NCBI RefSeq assembly: GCF_026627425.1
Contig: NZ_JAPNLH010000004.1
Coordinates: 124,001-188,000, forward strand
From: Arthrobacter endolithicus
GTDB lineage: Bacteria > Actinomycetota > Actinomycetes > Actinomycetales > Micrococcaceae
DNA length: 64,000 bases
Direction of reading: 5' to 3'
Positions 33,633 through 45,030 of this stretch are shown here, in pieces (position 1 is the first letter of the stretch; each line of letters starts with the position of its first letter). The notes beneath the pieces are model-generated. The model saw nothing but the letters and a program-made list of their open reading frames with translations, had not been told where the DNA came from and did no database searches. Position numbers and translations under genes: made by a program.

Positions 33633-34124
33633 CTAGAATGCGGACGGCGAGGGCCTGCCAGTCAGCACAGCGACGAGTTTCTCCGGCCGTCTGGTTGATG
33701 CGAGCCAGTAGGGCGTACGGTCTGTCTCGTCGGTGATGTCGATCTTGACCACCGGGCCGATCCAGCCGCGGATGCACAGATAGGCCAGGCCATTTAGCTT
33801 GGTGCCACGCTGGGCTGTGGCGTCGTCGCCCCGGAAGCCTTCGACACTGCCCACAAAACGCCGCTCAATGTTGGCGCGGCCAACCTGGATGGTGTCCTCA
33901 GTGACCTCGATCTTCGGTGTGGAGGTCAGTAAAAGAATGCCCATGAGCAGAAAAAGTCCCACAGCAGCCAGATATCCGGCCAGCATGCTGATCGGCGCCA
34001 GAATCAAAATCCCGGCCCCGGAAAGGCCCACGACGACGACCCAGATCCAGACATTCGGCCAGAGTTTTTCGGAATAAACGACGGCGGAGGCCGGCGCGAG
34101 GTTCATCGCGGAATCATGGGACAT
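33633..34124 (-). CDS. DUF3093 family membrane protein
   Basis: A 163-residue protein with two adjacent hydrophobic segments at about residues 25-75 (WPNVWIWVVVVGLSGAGILILA and LAGYLAAVGLFLLMGILLL) and a soluble C-terminal part with GTKLNGLAYLCIRGWIGPVVKIDITDE, the conserved DUF3093 section. No function is known for the family. It is encoded between sepH and dut, the usual place in related genomes, and diverges from dut. The ATG at 34124 lies nearly back to back with the dut promoter. The 173-base gap to sepH (33460-33632) shows nothing I can name. Confidence 0.85.
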   Translation of the reverse strand: MSHDSAMNLAPASAVVYSEKLWPNVWIWVVVVGLSGAGILILAPISMLAGYLAAVGLFLLMGILLLTSTPKIEVTEDTIQVGRANIERRFVGSVEGFRGDDATAQRGTKLNGLAYLCIRGWIGPVVKIDITDETDRTPYWLASTRRPEKLVAVLTGRPSPSAF

Positions 34125-34201
34125 AACCCCAGCTTTTCACCTTTCCCTGATGATTTCACCTTGACGGGCCGCCGCGGAGGAATGCCCAACGATGCAGCCG
34201 C

Positions 34202-34215
34202 TAGAGTGATCTGCT
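34202..34215 (+). promoter_or_regulatory. Near-leaderless -10 of dut
   Basis: TAGAGT (34202-34207) ends eight bases before the GTG start at 34216, giving a transcript with no or almost no leader. Confidence 0.5.
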
Positions 34216-34710
34216 GTGAGCGAAGAAAATACAGAGTTCAAACCTGCCCCAACGACGACCGGCCGTCTCGAAGTGCAGCTAAAAATGCTGGACGACGGCA
34301 TTGAACCTCCCCACTACGCCCATCCCGGCGATGCGGGGGCGGATCTGCGCACACGGCTGGATCTGGTCATCGCCCCGGGGGAGCGCGTTCTCGTTCCCAC
34401 GGGCGTATCCCTCGCGCTGCCCGAAGGATACGTAGCCCTCATTCACCCCCGTTCCGGGCTGGCCACCAAACATGGGCTGACCATTGTCAACGCCCCCGGT
34501 ACTGTGGATGCCGGGTACCGCGGGGAACTTGCCGTTACGCTGCTGAACACGGACAGGTCCCAGAGCATTCACCTCTCCCGCGGCGATAGAATTGCACAAA
34601 TGGTCATTCAGCGTGTGGAACATGCACTTTTTGTCCCGGTGGACGAACTTCCTGATTCCGTCCGCGGAACCGGCGGTTTCGGTTCCACCGGTGGCTTCAC
34701 CGGTCGCTGA
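34216..34710 (+). CDS. dut: dUTP diphosphatase
   Basis: Trimeric enzyme that hydrolyses dUTP to dUMP, keeping uracil out of DNA and feeding dTMP synthesis; 164 residues. All five family motifs are present: HPGDAGADLRT, IHPRSGLA, NAPGTVDAGYRGE with the catalytic Asp, RGDRIAQMVIQ, and the C-terminal arm RGTGGFGSTGG that closes over the substrate. The start is GTG 34216 behind a near-leaderless promoter. It is followed by the DUF3710, OB-fold and DUF3159 genes in the same direction, probably one operon. Confidence 0.96.
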   Translation: MSEENTEFKPAPTTTGRLEVQLKMLDDGIEPPHYAHPGDAGADLRTRLDLVIAPGERVLVPTGVSLALPEGYVALIHPRSGLATKHGLTIVNAPGTVDAGYRGELAVTLLNTDRSQSIHLSRGDRIAQMVIQRVEHALFVPVDELPDSVRGTGGFGSTGGFTGR

Positions 34711-34776
34711 TGTTCGGTTCGTCCACTCACGGATTGCGCCCACTGACCGCTGCGAAAACAAAGGAGATGCCGCTCA

Positions 34777-35589
34777 ATGGCTTTCGGAATAGGTAAGAAG
34801 AGCTCCAAAACACGCCCTGCGGCGGACGACGTCCAAGACGCTTCCGTTCCGGAGGCGGAGCCTGCCGTGAGCGACGCCGTGGATAAGTCGGCAACTGTCG
34901 CTGAGCCCGTCGGAGCTGCGAACGGCGTTGAGGACCCGGCAGACGTTGCCTATGACCGCGCCACACACGGACCCTTCGATGCGGACGAGATTCCCACCCG
35001 TGAGGGGTACCTTGACCTGGGCGCGCTGCTCATCACCCCGCATGACGGCCTGCAGCTGCGGCTCGAAGTTGAAGAACGTACCCAGCGGGTCATTGCCGTA
35101 ACCCTTGACCTGAACGGATCGAGCCTGCAGTTGCAGGCCTTCGCCGCGCCACGCTCGGAAGGCCTGTGGCCGGAAATCCGTGAGCAAATCGCTGTGTCGG
35201 TGAATTCTCAAAGTGGAAGCATCGACGAATTGGACGGCACCTTCGGCCCGGAGGTCTTGGCCAAACTCCCGGCAGAGGCTGCTGACGGAAGCCGTGGCTA
35301 CCGCATTGCCCGGTTCATCGGAGTCGACGGCCCGCGCTGGTTCCTGCGCGGAGTGCTCGGCGGGGATGCGGCGCTTGACCGCGAAGCCGCGGCGCCGCTG
35401 GAGACGCTCTTCCGCGCCGTCGTCGTCGTCCGGGGAGAAAGTCCCTTGCCGCCACGAGACCTGCTGGTGCTTCGGCTGCCCAAGGACGCAGTAGCGGACG
35501 ACGCCGGACACGTGCCGGGGGACCAGCCCGTTCAGGCGCAAGGCGGCGAGCCCTACCGGCGCGGTCCGGAGATAACCCAGATTGGCTGA
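34777..35589 (+). CDS. DUF3710 family protein
   Basis: A 270-residue soluble protein of a family that is almost always downstream of dut in actinobacteria; function unknown. The first 60 residues are polar and disordered (KKSSKTRPAADDVQDAS...). The conserved domain includes THGPFDADEIPTREGYLDLGALLI and ARFIGVDGPRWFLRGVLGG. AAAGGAG lies eight bases before ATG 34777. It belongs to the dut group of genes. Confidence 0.85.
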   Translation: MAFGIGKKSSKTRPAADDVQDASVPEAEPAVSDAVDKSATVAEPVGAANGVEDPADVAYDRATHGPFDADEIPTREGYLDLGALLITPHDGLQLRLEVEERTQRVIAVTLDLNGSSLQLQAFAAPRSEGLWPEIREQIAVSVNSQSGSIDELDGTFGPEVLAKLPAEAADGSRGYRIARFIGVDGPRWFLRGVLGGDAALDREAAAPLETLFRAVVVVRGESPLPPRDLLVLRLPKDAVADDAGHVPGDQPVQAQGGEPYRRGPEITQIG

Positions 35590-35594
35590 TATCC

Positions 35595-35957
35595 ATGTTT
35601 GATCTGCAGCACTCCTTGACGACGGGGACCGCTATTTGCGCCCTCCCAGCACGGGGGCGGGCGCGGTGCAGCGGGTTTGTCGACTCAGTCACTATTCTCC
35701 CCCTGGACTGCCCCCCGGAGTTTTCCGCCATCATTACGGACGTGGATAAGTACTCGCAGCCCGCTGGCGGCACAGGCCGGAAAAAGGTTCCGGCGAAACA
35801 GAACAACCGGCTGCGCGTAGTCTGGCTCGGGCGACGGCGGGTCGCCGGGATCGCGCCGGGAACTGCGTTGCGCTTCGAGGGCATGGTGTCGCTGCGCGAC
35901 GGACTTCCCACCATGTTTAACCCCCGCTACGAGATCATCGGTAAACAGGAGACTTAG
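35595..35957 (+). CDS. OB-fold nucleic-acid-binding-like protein
   Basis: A 120-residue protein with the beta-rich pattern of an OB fold: GTAICALPARGRARCSGFVDSVTILP, then NNRLRVVWLGRRRVAGIAPGTALRFEGMVSLRDGLPTMFNPRYEII. The last segment resembles the RecG/OB wedge family found in this place in other actinobacteria. It may bind single-stranded nucleic acid, but no specific role is known. It starts five bases after the DUF3710 stop and ends directly before the DUF3159 start codon. Confidence 0.8.
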   Translation: MFDLQHSLTTGTAICALPARGRARCSGFVDSVTILPLDCPPEFSAIITDVDKYSQPAGGTGRKKVPAKQNNRLRVVWLGRRRVAGIAPGTALRFEGMVSLRDGLPTMFNPRYEIIGKQET

Positions 35958-36713
35958 TTGACCATTCCCGACGACGGCCTACCGCAAAAGCCCGGCGGAC
36001 CGCCCGACCTCCAGGCGAACCCGACCCTGGCGTCAGTAGCGCAGGAGATGGCCGCAAAATCCGGTCTGAAGCGCAAGGATGACGGCCAAATCGACCTGCT
36101 CCAAGCAGCCGGAGGTTGGCGGGGCATCGCCGAAAGCGTGCTGCCAGGTCTGTTGTTTGTGGTGGTCTTCACCATCACTAGTGAGCTGAACATCTCGCTC
36201 ATACTTTCGCTGCTCGTTGCTCTGGTCTTCACCGGGGCACGGTTGCTGAAAAAGGAGCCGCTGACCCAGGCGATTGGGGGACTGATAGGTGTAGGGATCT
36301 CTGCGCTGATCAGCCGCAGTACCGGGCAGGCCAAAGACTATTATCTGCCGGGATTCTTCACCAACGCCGCTTATATGGCGGCCATGGTCATTTCGATCCT
36401 GGTCAAGTGGCCCATCATGGGCGTGGTGTTCGGATATGTACGCAACGAGGGGCTGCGCTGGCGCCGGGACCCCAGTCGGCTCCGGGCCTACCGCGTCGCC
36501 ACCTGGATGCTGGTGGCAGTGATGGGACTGCGCCTCGCGGTGCAAATTCCCTTGTACCTCGCTGACCAGGTGGCGGCGTTAGGCTCGACACGGCTGATCA
36601 TGGGGCTGCCGCTGTACGCATTCGGGCTTTGGCTTGCATGGCTGCTCAGCCGGCCCGTCCGTACTAAGGATTTGGCTGTTGACGCTGCTTCCCCGGGGAC
36701 AGCAGGGCCCTAA
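35958..36713 (+). CDS. DUF3159 family membrane protein
   Basis: A 251-residue membrane protein with about six hydrophobic segments after a 60-residue polar N-terminus (for example VLPGLLFVVVFTITSELNISLILSLLVALVF). Family DUF3159 has no known function; its position beside the CeoB/CeoC potassium regulators is conserved. The start is TTG 35958, immediately after the OB-fold stop codon, with ACAGGAG six bases upstream. Its last 50 bases overlap the end of the convergent ceoC-like gene. Confidence 0.85.
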   Translation: MTIPDDGLPQKPGGPPDLQANPTLASVAQEMAAKSGLKRKDDGQIDLLQAAGGWRGIAESVLPGLLFVVVFTITSELNISLILSLLVALVFTGARLLKKEPLTQAIGGLIGVGISALISRSTGQAKDYYLPGFFTNAAYMAAMVISILVKWPIMGVVFGYVRNEGLRWRRDPSRLRAYRVATWMLVAVMGLRLAVQIPLYLADQVAALGSTRLIMGLPLYAFGLWLAWLLSRPVRTKDLAVDAASPGTAGP

Positions 36714-37347
36714 GCTCATCCTCGGCCGCAATGGTCGTCAGGAAGAACAGTTCATCGCCGCTGTCGATGACGTCGTCGGGACTTGGTGTGATCGGTGTTT
36801 CGTCACGGAGAATCGCGACGAGCGTTGAGTCAAGCGGCCACTGAATGGACCCCACCGTGCTGCCGATCACCGAAGCCACTTCGGGCACCGTGAATTCGAC
36901 CAACGCGGAGACTCCGGCCTGCAGCGTGAGCAACCTCACCAGATCACCGATCTCCACTGCTTCTTCCACTAAAGCGGTCATCAGGCGCGGCGTGTTCACG
37001 GCGACGTCCACGCCCCACGAATCGTCGAACATCCAGTCATTCTTCGGGTTGTTAACCCGTCCCACGGTGCGGCCCACACCGAACTCCGTTTTGGCCAGCA
37101 GCGACACCACCAGGTTGACCTTGTCATCCCCGCTTGCGGAAACGACCACATCCGCCTCTTCAAGCTTCGCTTCCTTTAGTGTGCTGATTTCGCACGCATC
37201 TCCGACCAGCCAGCGCGCACCACGCAGGCCGCTGCGGCCAACTACCTCCGGCTTGGGGTCAATGAGCAGAATCTCGTGTCCGTGGGACAAAAGTTCCCGG
37301 GCGATCGAGGAACCGACGCTGCCGGCCCCTACAATGACGACTTTCAC
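36664..37347 (-). CDS. TrkA/RCK-family potassium uptake regulator (CeoC-like)
   Basis: A 227-residue cytosolic RCK protein that gates or regulates potassium transport. It has an NAD-binding Rossmann motif GAGSVGSSIARELL at the N-terminus, a middle part with NPKNDWMFDDSWGVDVAVNTP, and a C-terminal TrkA-C domain (VPEVASVIGSTVGSIQWPLDSTLVAILRDE). I chose GTG 37347, with AAGGAG six bases upstream, over the longer frame to 37656. Its start overlaps the stop of the CeoB-like gene by four bases (GTGA), so the two are translationally coupled. It overlaps DUF3159 tail to tail by 50 bases. Confidence 0.9.
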   Translation of the reverse strand: MKVVIVGAGSVGSSIARELLSHGHEILLIDPKPEVVGRSGLRGARWLVGDACEISTLKEAKLEEADVVVSASGDDKVNLVVSLLAKTEFGVGRTVGRVNNPKNDWMFDDSWGVDVAVNTPRLMTALVEEAVEIGDLVRLLTLQAGVSALVEFTVPEVASVIGSTVGSIQWPLDSTLVAILRDETPITPSPDDVIDSGDELFFLTTIAAEDELRALLSPGKQRQQPNP

Positions 37348-38018
37348 TCGGACTCCTTGGCTGGGGCAGTGACAAGAATACGATTGATTTCGGGCTGATC
37401 CGCCACCGGCAACATCACGTGCACGGTATCCCCTTGCTGATAGCTGGTGTCTACGCTGGGCAGCATGCCTTCCCCGAATCGAGTCAGGTAGGCCACCTTG
37501 CAGCTGGAAGCCTTTTCGATATCCAGGACGTGCCGTCCGATCCAACCAGCATGCAGATTGACTTCTGTGAGGATCAGCCGGCCGGAAGGTTCGCGGAAGT
37601 CGCCGCTGATGGCAGCTTCCGGCAGAATCCGGCGTAGCACCTGGTCGGCGCTCCACCGGACCGCTGCGACCGTTGGAATCCCGAGACGCTGGTAAATTTC
37701 CGCGCGGCCCGGGTCGTAAATACGGGCAACTACGTGCTCGACATGGAACGTCTCGCGGGCCACGCGAGTGGCAAGCACATTGGAGTTATCCCCGCTGGAC
37801 ACGGCAGCAAAGGCGTAGGCATTCTCGATGTCCGCCTGCTTGAGGGTTTCCCTGTCAAAGCCGACACCGGTAACGGTGCGGCCCGCAAATCCGGTACGGA
37901 GCCGACGGAAGGCGCGGTCATCCTGGTCAATGACAGCCACTGAATGCCCGGCGTCCTCCAGCGTATGCGCCAGCGTGGCGCCGACGCGGCCGCAGCCCAT
38001 GATCACAAAATGCGCCAT
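37344..38018 (-). CDS. TrkA/RCK-family potassium uptake regulator (CeoB-like)
   Basis: A 224-residue RCK protein with the Rossmann motif GCGRVGATLAHTLEDAGHSVAVIDQD, the second segment VARIYDPGRAEIYQRLGIPTV typical of TrkA, and a C-terminal TrkA-C part. With the next gene it forms the CeoB/CeoC pair. No TrkH/KtrB-type channel lies in the window; the only candidate potassium transporter nearby is the KimA-like permease 3.4 kb upstream, on the far side of the HNH gene. GGAGGGCC sits before ATG 38018. Confidence 0.9.
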   Translation of the reverse strand: MAHFVIMGCGRVGATLAHTLEDAGHSVAVIDQDDRAFRRLRTGFAGRTVTGVGFDRETLKQADIENAYAFAAVSSGDNSNVLATRVARETFHVEHVVARIYDPGRAEIYQRLGIPTVAAVRWSADQVLRRILPEAAISGDFREPSGRLILTEVNLHAGWIGRHVLDIEKASSCKVAYLTRFGEGMLPSVDTSYQQGDTVHVMLPVADQPEINRILVTAPAKESE

Positions 38019-38149
38019 TGGCCCTCCTCAAGGTGGTTTATCCGCAGCCGTCACAGCACCGCAAATGGTGAACTCGTCCGTGGATATTATCCGTTGCTGC
38101 AGAGGCTGTCACCAACTCGCCTGGTCCTCGGTAGCTTGGGGCTTGTAGT

Positions 38150-41149
<3,000 letters not shown>

Positions 41150-41431
41150 TATTAGGACAAAAAGACCCCAAAACCGGCCCCTGGGGAAAAAACTTCGAAA
41201 AAACTTTCCCCCGCGCCGATGCTTGTCCGGGGAATGCTAAAAGTGCCTTGCAGCAACGAATCTTTCGTTTGATCCTCGTCTGTGGTTCTTCCTCGGGCTG
41301 ACCCAAGCCTGCCCCTGGCTTGTCCGTGGCTCGTCGCGACCACTTCCCTTGGACAGTGCCGTAAAGTGGCGTTGTCACTGACGCCATGGCTGATCCCAGC
41401 CTTGGCCGGCTAGAGCCTCAAAGGTAGAACT

Positions 41432-43408
41432 GTGCTGACTTTTTTGAACGCGTTTAAGCGTGTGTTGGTTGGTCGTCCCTTCCGGAACGACAGCCTGGCC
41501 CATACGCTTCTACCGAAGCGGATCGCGCTGCCGGTTTTTGCCTCTGACGCGCTCTCCTCTGTGGCCTATGCCCCCGACGAAATCCTGCTGACGCTGGCGC
41601 TGGCTGGTGCCGCCGCCGTGACCATGGCGCCGTGGGTCGGCATAGCGGTGATGGTGGTGCTGCTGACTGTGGTGGCCTCCTACCGGCAAAATGTGCATGC
41701 TTACCCTTCCGGCGGTGGCGATTACGAGATTGCTAACGTCAATTTAGGGAAGACGGCGGGGCTCACTGTCGCTTCTGCCCTGTTGGTGGACTACGTCCTC
41801 ACGGTTGCGGTGTCCATGTCGTCCGCGGCCAATTATCTTGCCACGGCCGTTCCCGGGATGCACGGGACCCAGGCCATGGTGGCGACGATTGGCGTGGTGG
41901 TGCTGGCTCTGGTAAATCTGCGGGGCATTAAGGAAGCGGGCAGTGTTTTTGCCGTTCCCACGTACATCTTCATCTTCTGCATTCTCGGGATGACTGTGAC
42001 GGGGCTGATCGAGGCGATTTCCGGAAACCTGGGCCGCGCACCGTCGGCCGCTTTCGAAATCGTCCCGCAGGCGGGCTTCGAGAACGGGCTCGTGGGACTG
42101 GCTGGCGGGTTCCTGCTGCTGCGGGCATTCTCTTCGGGCGCGGCCGCATTGACCGGTGTGGAGGCCATCAGCAACGGCGTGCCGAACTTTCAAAAGCCCA
42201 AGAGCAAGAACGCCGCCACAACGCTGCTGCTGCTGGGTGCGATTGCCGCCGCCATGATTGCAGGAATTCTGTACCTGGCCAGGGCCACCGGAGTCCAGAT
42301 GGCGCAGGATCCGACCAGCGAGTTCCTGCTCAACGGCCAGGCGCTGCCGGACGGTTACGTGCAGAACCCAACGATCAGCCAGATCGCCGGCACGGTTTTC
42401 GGCACCGGCTCCATTCCGTTCTTTATCATTGTGGCCGCCACCGGCGTGATCCTGGTGTTTGCCTCCAACACCGCCTTCAATGGCTTTCCCGTACTGGCCT
42501 CGATCCTCGCCCAGGACGGCTACTTGCCTCGGCAGCTGCGCACCCGCGGTGACCGGCTGGCGTTCAGCAATGGAGTCATCGCCCTGGCCGTTGGCGCGAT
42601 GGTGCTGATCATCGCCTTCGACGCCGACGTGACGAAGCTTATTCAGCTGTACATCGTGGGTGTGTTCATCTCCTTCACCGCCAGCCAGATCGGCATGGTC
42701 CGGCACTGGACGCGGCTGTTGCGCACGGTCAAGGACAAGGCCTCCCGGGCCCGGATGCTGAAATCGCGCGTCATCAACGGCGTCGGCTTCCTGATGACGC
42801 TCACGGTGCTGATCATTGTGCTGATCACCAAGTTTGAGCAGGGCGCGTGGATCGCACTGCTGGCCATGTTCTTCCTGTTCATGATGATGCTGAGCATACG
42901 GATGCACTACGACAGGGTGGCCAAGGAACTGGCCGTGGACGAGGATTCCTCGCCACGGGCGTTGCCCTCCCGCGTGCATGCGGTGCTGCTGGTCTCCCAC
43001 GTGCGCAAGCCGGTATTGCGGGCGCTGGCATACGCGCGGGCGTCGCGCCCGTCCCGGCTCGACGCCATCACGGTGGATCTGGACCCGATGGAGACCGAGC
43101 AGACGGTGCAGGACTGGGAAAAGCTGGCCATCCCGGTGCCGTTGACGGTGCTGGCCAGCCCGTACCGGGAAACCCTTACACCGATCATGGACTACATCAC
43201 CACCATGCGCCGGGATTCCCCCCGGGACCTGATTGTCGTCTACATCCCGGAGTACGTGGTGGGTAAGTGGTGGGAGCAGCTGGTGCATAACCAGACGGCG
43301 CTGCGGATCAAAACGCGGCTGCACTTCGAGCCGGGCGTGATGGTGGCCAGCGTGCCATGGCAGCTGAAATCTTCTGAAGACTCGCAGAAATTCCAGGACC
43401 TACTTTAA
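41432..43408 (+). CDS. APC-superfamily permease, KimA-like potassium transporter
   Basis: A 658-residue membrane protein with 12 predicted membrane segments and a 170-residue cytosolic C-terminus. The N-terminal third matches what I know of KimA, the Bacillus potassium importer: SDALSSVAYAPDEILL, SYRQNVHAYPSGGGDYEI and LLVDYVLTVAVSMSSAANYL. The C-terminal domain (ARASRPSRLDAITVDLDPMETEQTVQDWEKL) resembles its soluble USP-like dimer domain. General amino acid permease is the alternative call. It overlaps the RNA methyltransferase gene by one base (TAATG). Two RCK regulators lie on the far side of the HNH gene. Confidence 0.82.
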   Translation: MLTFLNAFKRVLVGRPFRNDSLAHTLLPKRIALPVFASDALSSVAYAPDEILLTLALAGAAAVTMAPWVGIAVMVVLLTVVASYRQNVHAYPSGGGDYEIANVNLGKTAGLTVASALLVDYVLTVAVSMSSAANYLATAVPGMHGTQAMVATIGVVVLALVNLRGIKEAGSVFAVPTYIFIFCILGMTVTGLIEAISGNLGRAPSAAFEIVPQAGFENGLVGLAGGFLLLRAFSSGAAALTGVEAISNGVPNFQKPKSKNAATTLLLLGAIAAAMIAGILYLARATGVQMAQDPTSEFLLNGQALPDGYVQNPTISQIAGTVFGTGSIPFFIIVAATGVILVFASNTAFNGFPVLASILAQDGYLPRQLRTRGDRLAFSNGVIALAVGAMVLIIAFDADVTKLIQLYIVGVFISFTASQIGMVRHWTRLLRTVKDKASRARMLKSRVINGVGFLMTLTVLIIVLITKFEQGAWIALLAMFFLFMMMLSIRMHYDRVAKELAVDEDSSPRALPSRVHAVLLVSHVRKPVLRALAYARASRPSRLDAITVDLDPMETEQTVQDWEKLAIPVPLTVLASPYRETLTPIMDYITTMRRDSPRDLIVVYIPEYVVGKWWEQLVHNQTALRIKTRLHFEPGVMVASVPWQLKSSEDSQKFQDLL

Positions 43409-45030
43409 TGCCAGGAGCACTACCCGTGGAGAATCCGCACGCACTGACCCTTACCCTCGGACCGGTGGCACACGGCGGACATTGTGTGGCGCGGCACGAA
43501 GGGCGGGTGATTTTTGTCCGGCATGGCATTCCGGGCGAGGTGGTGCGGGTAGCGTTGACCGAGCACGACGACGATGCCTCCTTTTGGCGGGCGGACGTCA
43601 CCGAGGTGCTTGAGGCATCCGCTGACCGGGTTCCGCATTTCTGGGCTGAAGCCGATTCGCTGCGGACGGCGGCAGCGGGGCAGCAGCCGGTGGGCGGGGC
43701 CGAGTTCGGGCATATCAGCCGGCCGCGCCAGCGCCGCCTCAAGGCCGAGGTGCTCGCCGAACAGCTTCATCGTCTGGCCGGAATAGAGCTCGACGGCGGC
43801 ACGGGAGCGGGTGGGCACAGCAACTCACCGTCGGGTCTGCTGGCGGCCGGGGTGGAGGATCTCGACGGCGGGGACGGGGACCGCGTCGGTAGTGCCCGGG
43901 ACCTGCCTGCTGGTCTGGGTTGGCGGACCCGGGCCGGCTTTGCCGTCACAGCCGCCGGGGGGCCTGCGGAGCCAGGCAGGCTGGGAATGCATGCGCACCG
44001 GTCCGAGGCAGTGCTTCCCGTTCGGGCGATGCCACTGGCCGGGGCGGAAATCAACGGACTACGGCTGTGGGAAATTGACCTGACCGGGATCACGCGCATT
44101 GAGGTCTCGGCGCCGGCCAACGGTTCGGCGCCTCTGGTGCTGCTTGCCACCGATCCGCAGCTCTCCGAGAAGGCCCGGGGCTTGACGCTGAAGCGAATTG
44201 CCAGGCAGCTGCAGGCCAACGCCGCGGGCAACCAGGGCGCTGAGGGTTCTGAAGCTGCGTCCGCGGTACGGGTTTCAGTGGCCGGCTGGGTGCCGGAAAG
44301 TGGCGCGCTGACGCTGATCAGCGGTCGCGGCCGGGTCAGTGAAACGGCCGTCGGGCATGAATTCCGCGTCAGCGCAGGAGGGTTCTGGCAGATCCACCGC
44401 CGCGCTCCGGATATCCTCACCCGCGCCGTAATGGATTTATTGACCGGCGGCTTGGCCGGCGCAGACGGCTCAAGTAGTCCTGGCGGCTCAGGCAGATCAG
44501 CGGGCTCGGGCGGATCGGCCGGACACGCCGGTACGGGCTCAGAGGCAGTTGGCTACCTTTTTCCTGGCGCAACCGTGGCCGATCTGTACGCCGGCGCCGG
44601 CGTGTTCAGCGCCTTGCTGGCCGATGCCGTCGGGCCCACCGGGTCCGTCTTGTCGGTGGAAGGATCTGCCGGCAGCAGCAAGGATGCCCGGACGAATCTG
44701 CATGCTGCCAGCCAGGTGGAAATCAGGCAGGGGCGGGTGGAGCGTGTTCTGCATGAACGGAGCGGGACCCCAGCCTCCGGTTTTGACGCGATCGTGCTGG
44801 ATCCGCCCCGCGCTGGAGCCGGTAAGAACGTGGTGCGCCAGCTGATTGCCTCGGCTCCGCGGGCCATCGCGTATGTCTCGTGCGACCCGGCCTCATTTGC
44901 CCGCGACGTCGGCTACTTCCGTGCAGCCGGCTGGAATCTGTCGAAACTGCGGGCTTTTGATCTGTACCCGCACACGCATCATTTGGAAACGGTAGCCCTG
45001 CTCACGCCGGGAGCCGGTCCGATTGGCTGA
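43408..45030 (+). CDS. Class I SAM-dependent RNA methyltransferase (TRAM/TrmA/RlmD family)
   Basis: A 540-residue uracil-5-type RNA methyltransferase. Residues 8-60 form a TRAM RNA-binding domain (GPVAHGGHCVARHEGRVIFVRHGIPGEVV). The SAM domain shows VADLYAGAGVFSALLADAVG, LDPPRAGAGKNVV and the catalytic cysteine in YVSCDPASFARD. The N-terminal iron-sulfur cysteines of RlmD are absent; the matching segment reads GGAEFGHISRPRQRRLKAEVL. A Gly/Ser insertion of about 30 residues (near residue 350) precedes the SAM domain. The target base and RNA are unknown. It is coupled to the permease upstream and to the ATPase downstream, whose start lies within its last codons. Confidence 0.88.
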   Translation: MPGALPVENPHALTLTLGPVAHGGHCVARHEGRVIFVRHGIPGEVVRVALTEHDDDASFWRADVTEVLEASADRVPHFWAEADSLRTAAAGQQPVGGAEFGHISRPRQRRLKAEVLAEQLHRLAGIELDGGTGAGGHSNSPSGLLAAGVEDLDGGDGDRVGSARDLPAGLGWRTRAGFAVTAAGGPAEPGRLGMHAHRSEAVLPVRAMPLAGAEINGLRLWEIDLTGITRIEVSAPANGSAPLVLLATDPQLSEKARGLTLKRIARQLQANAAGNQGAEGSEAASAVRVSVAGWVPESGALTLISGRGRVSETAVGHEFRVSAGGFWQIHRRAPDILTRAVMDLLTGGLAGADGSSSPGGSGRSAGSGGSAGHAGTGSEAVGYLFPGATVADLYAGAGVFSALLADAVGPTGSVLSVEGSAGSSKDARTNLHAASQVEIRQGRVERVLHERSGTPASGFDAIVLDPPRAGAGKNVVRQLIASAPRAIAYVSCDPASFARDVGYFRAAGWNLSKLRAFDLYPHTHHLETVALLTPGAGPIG

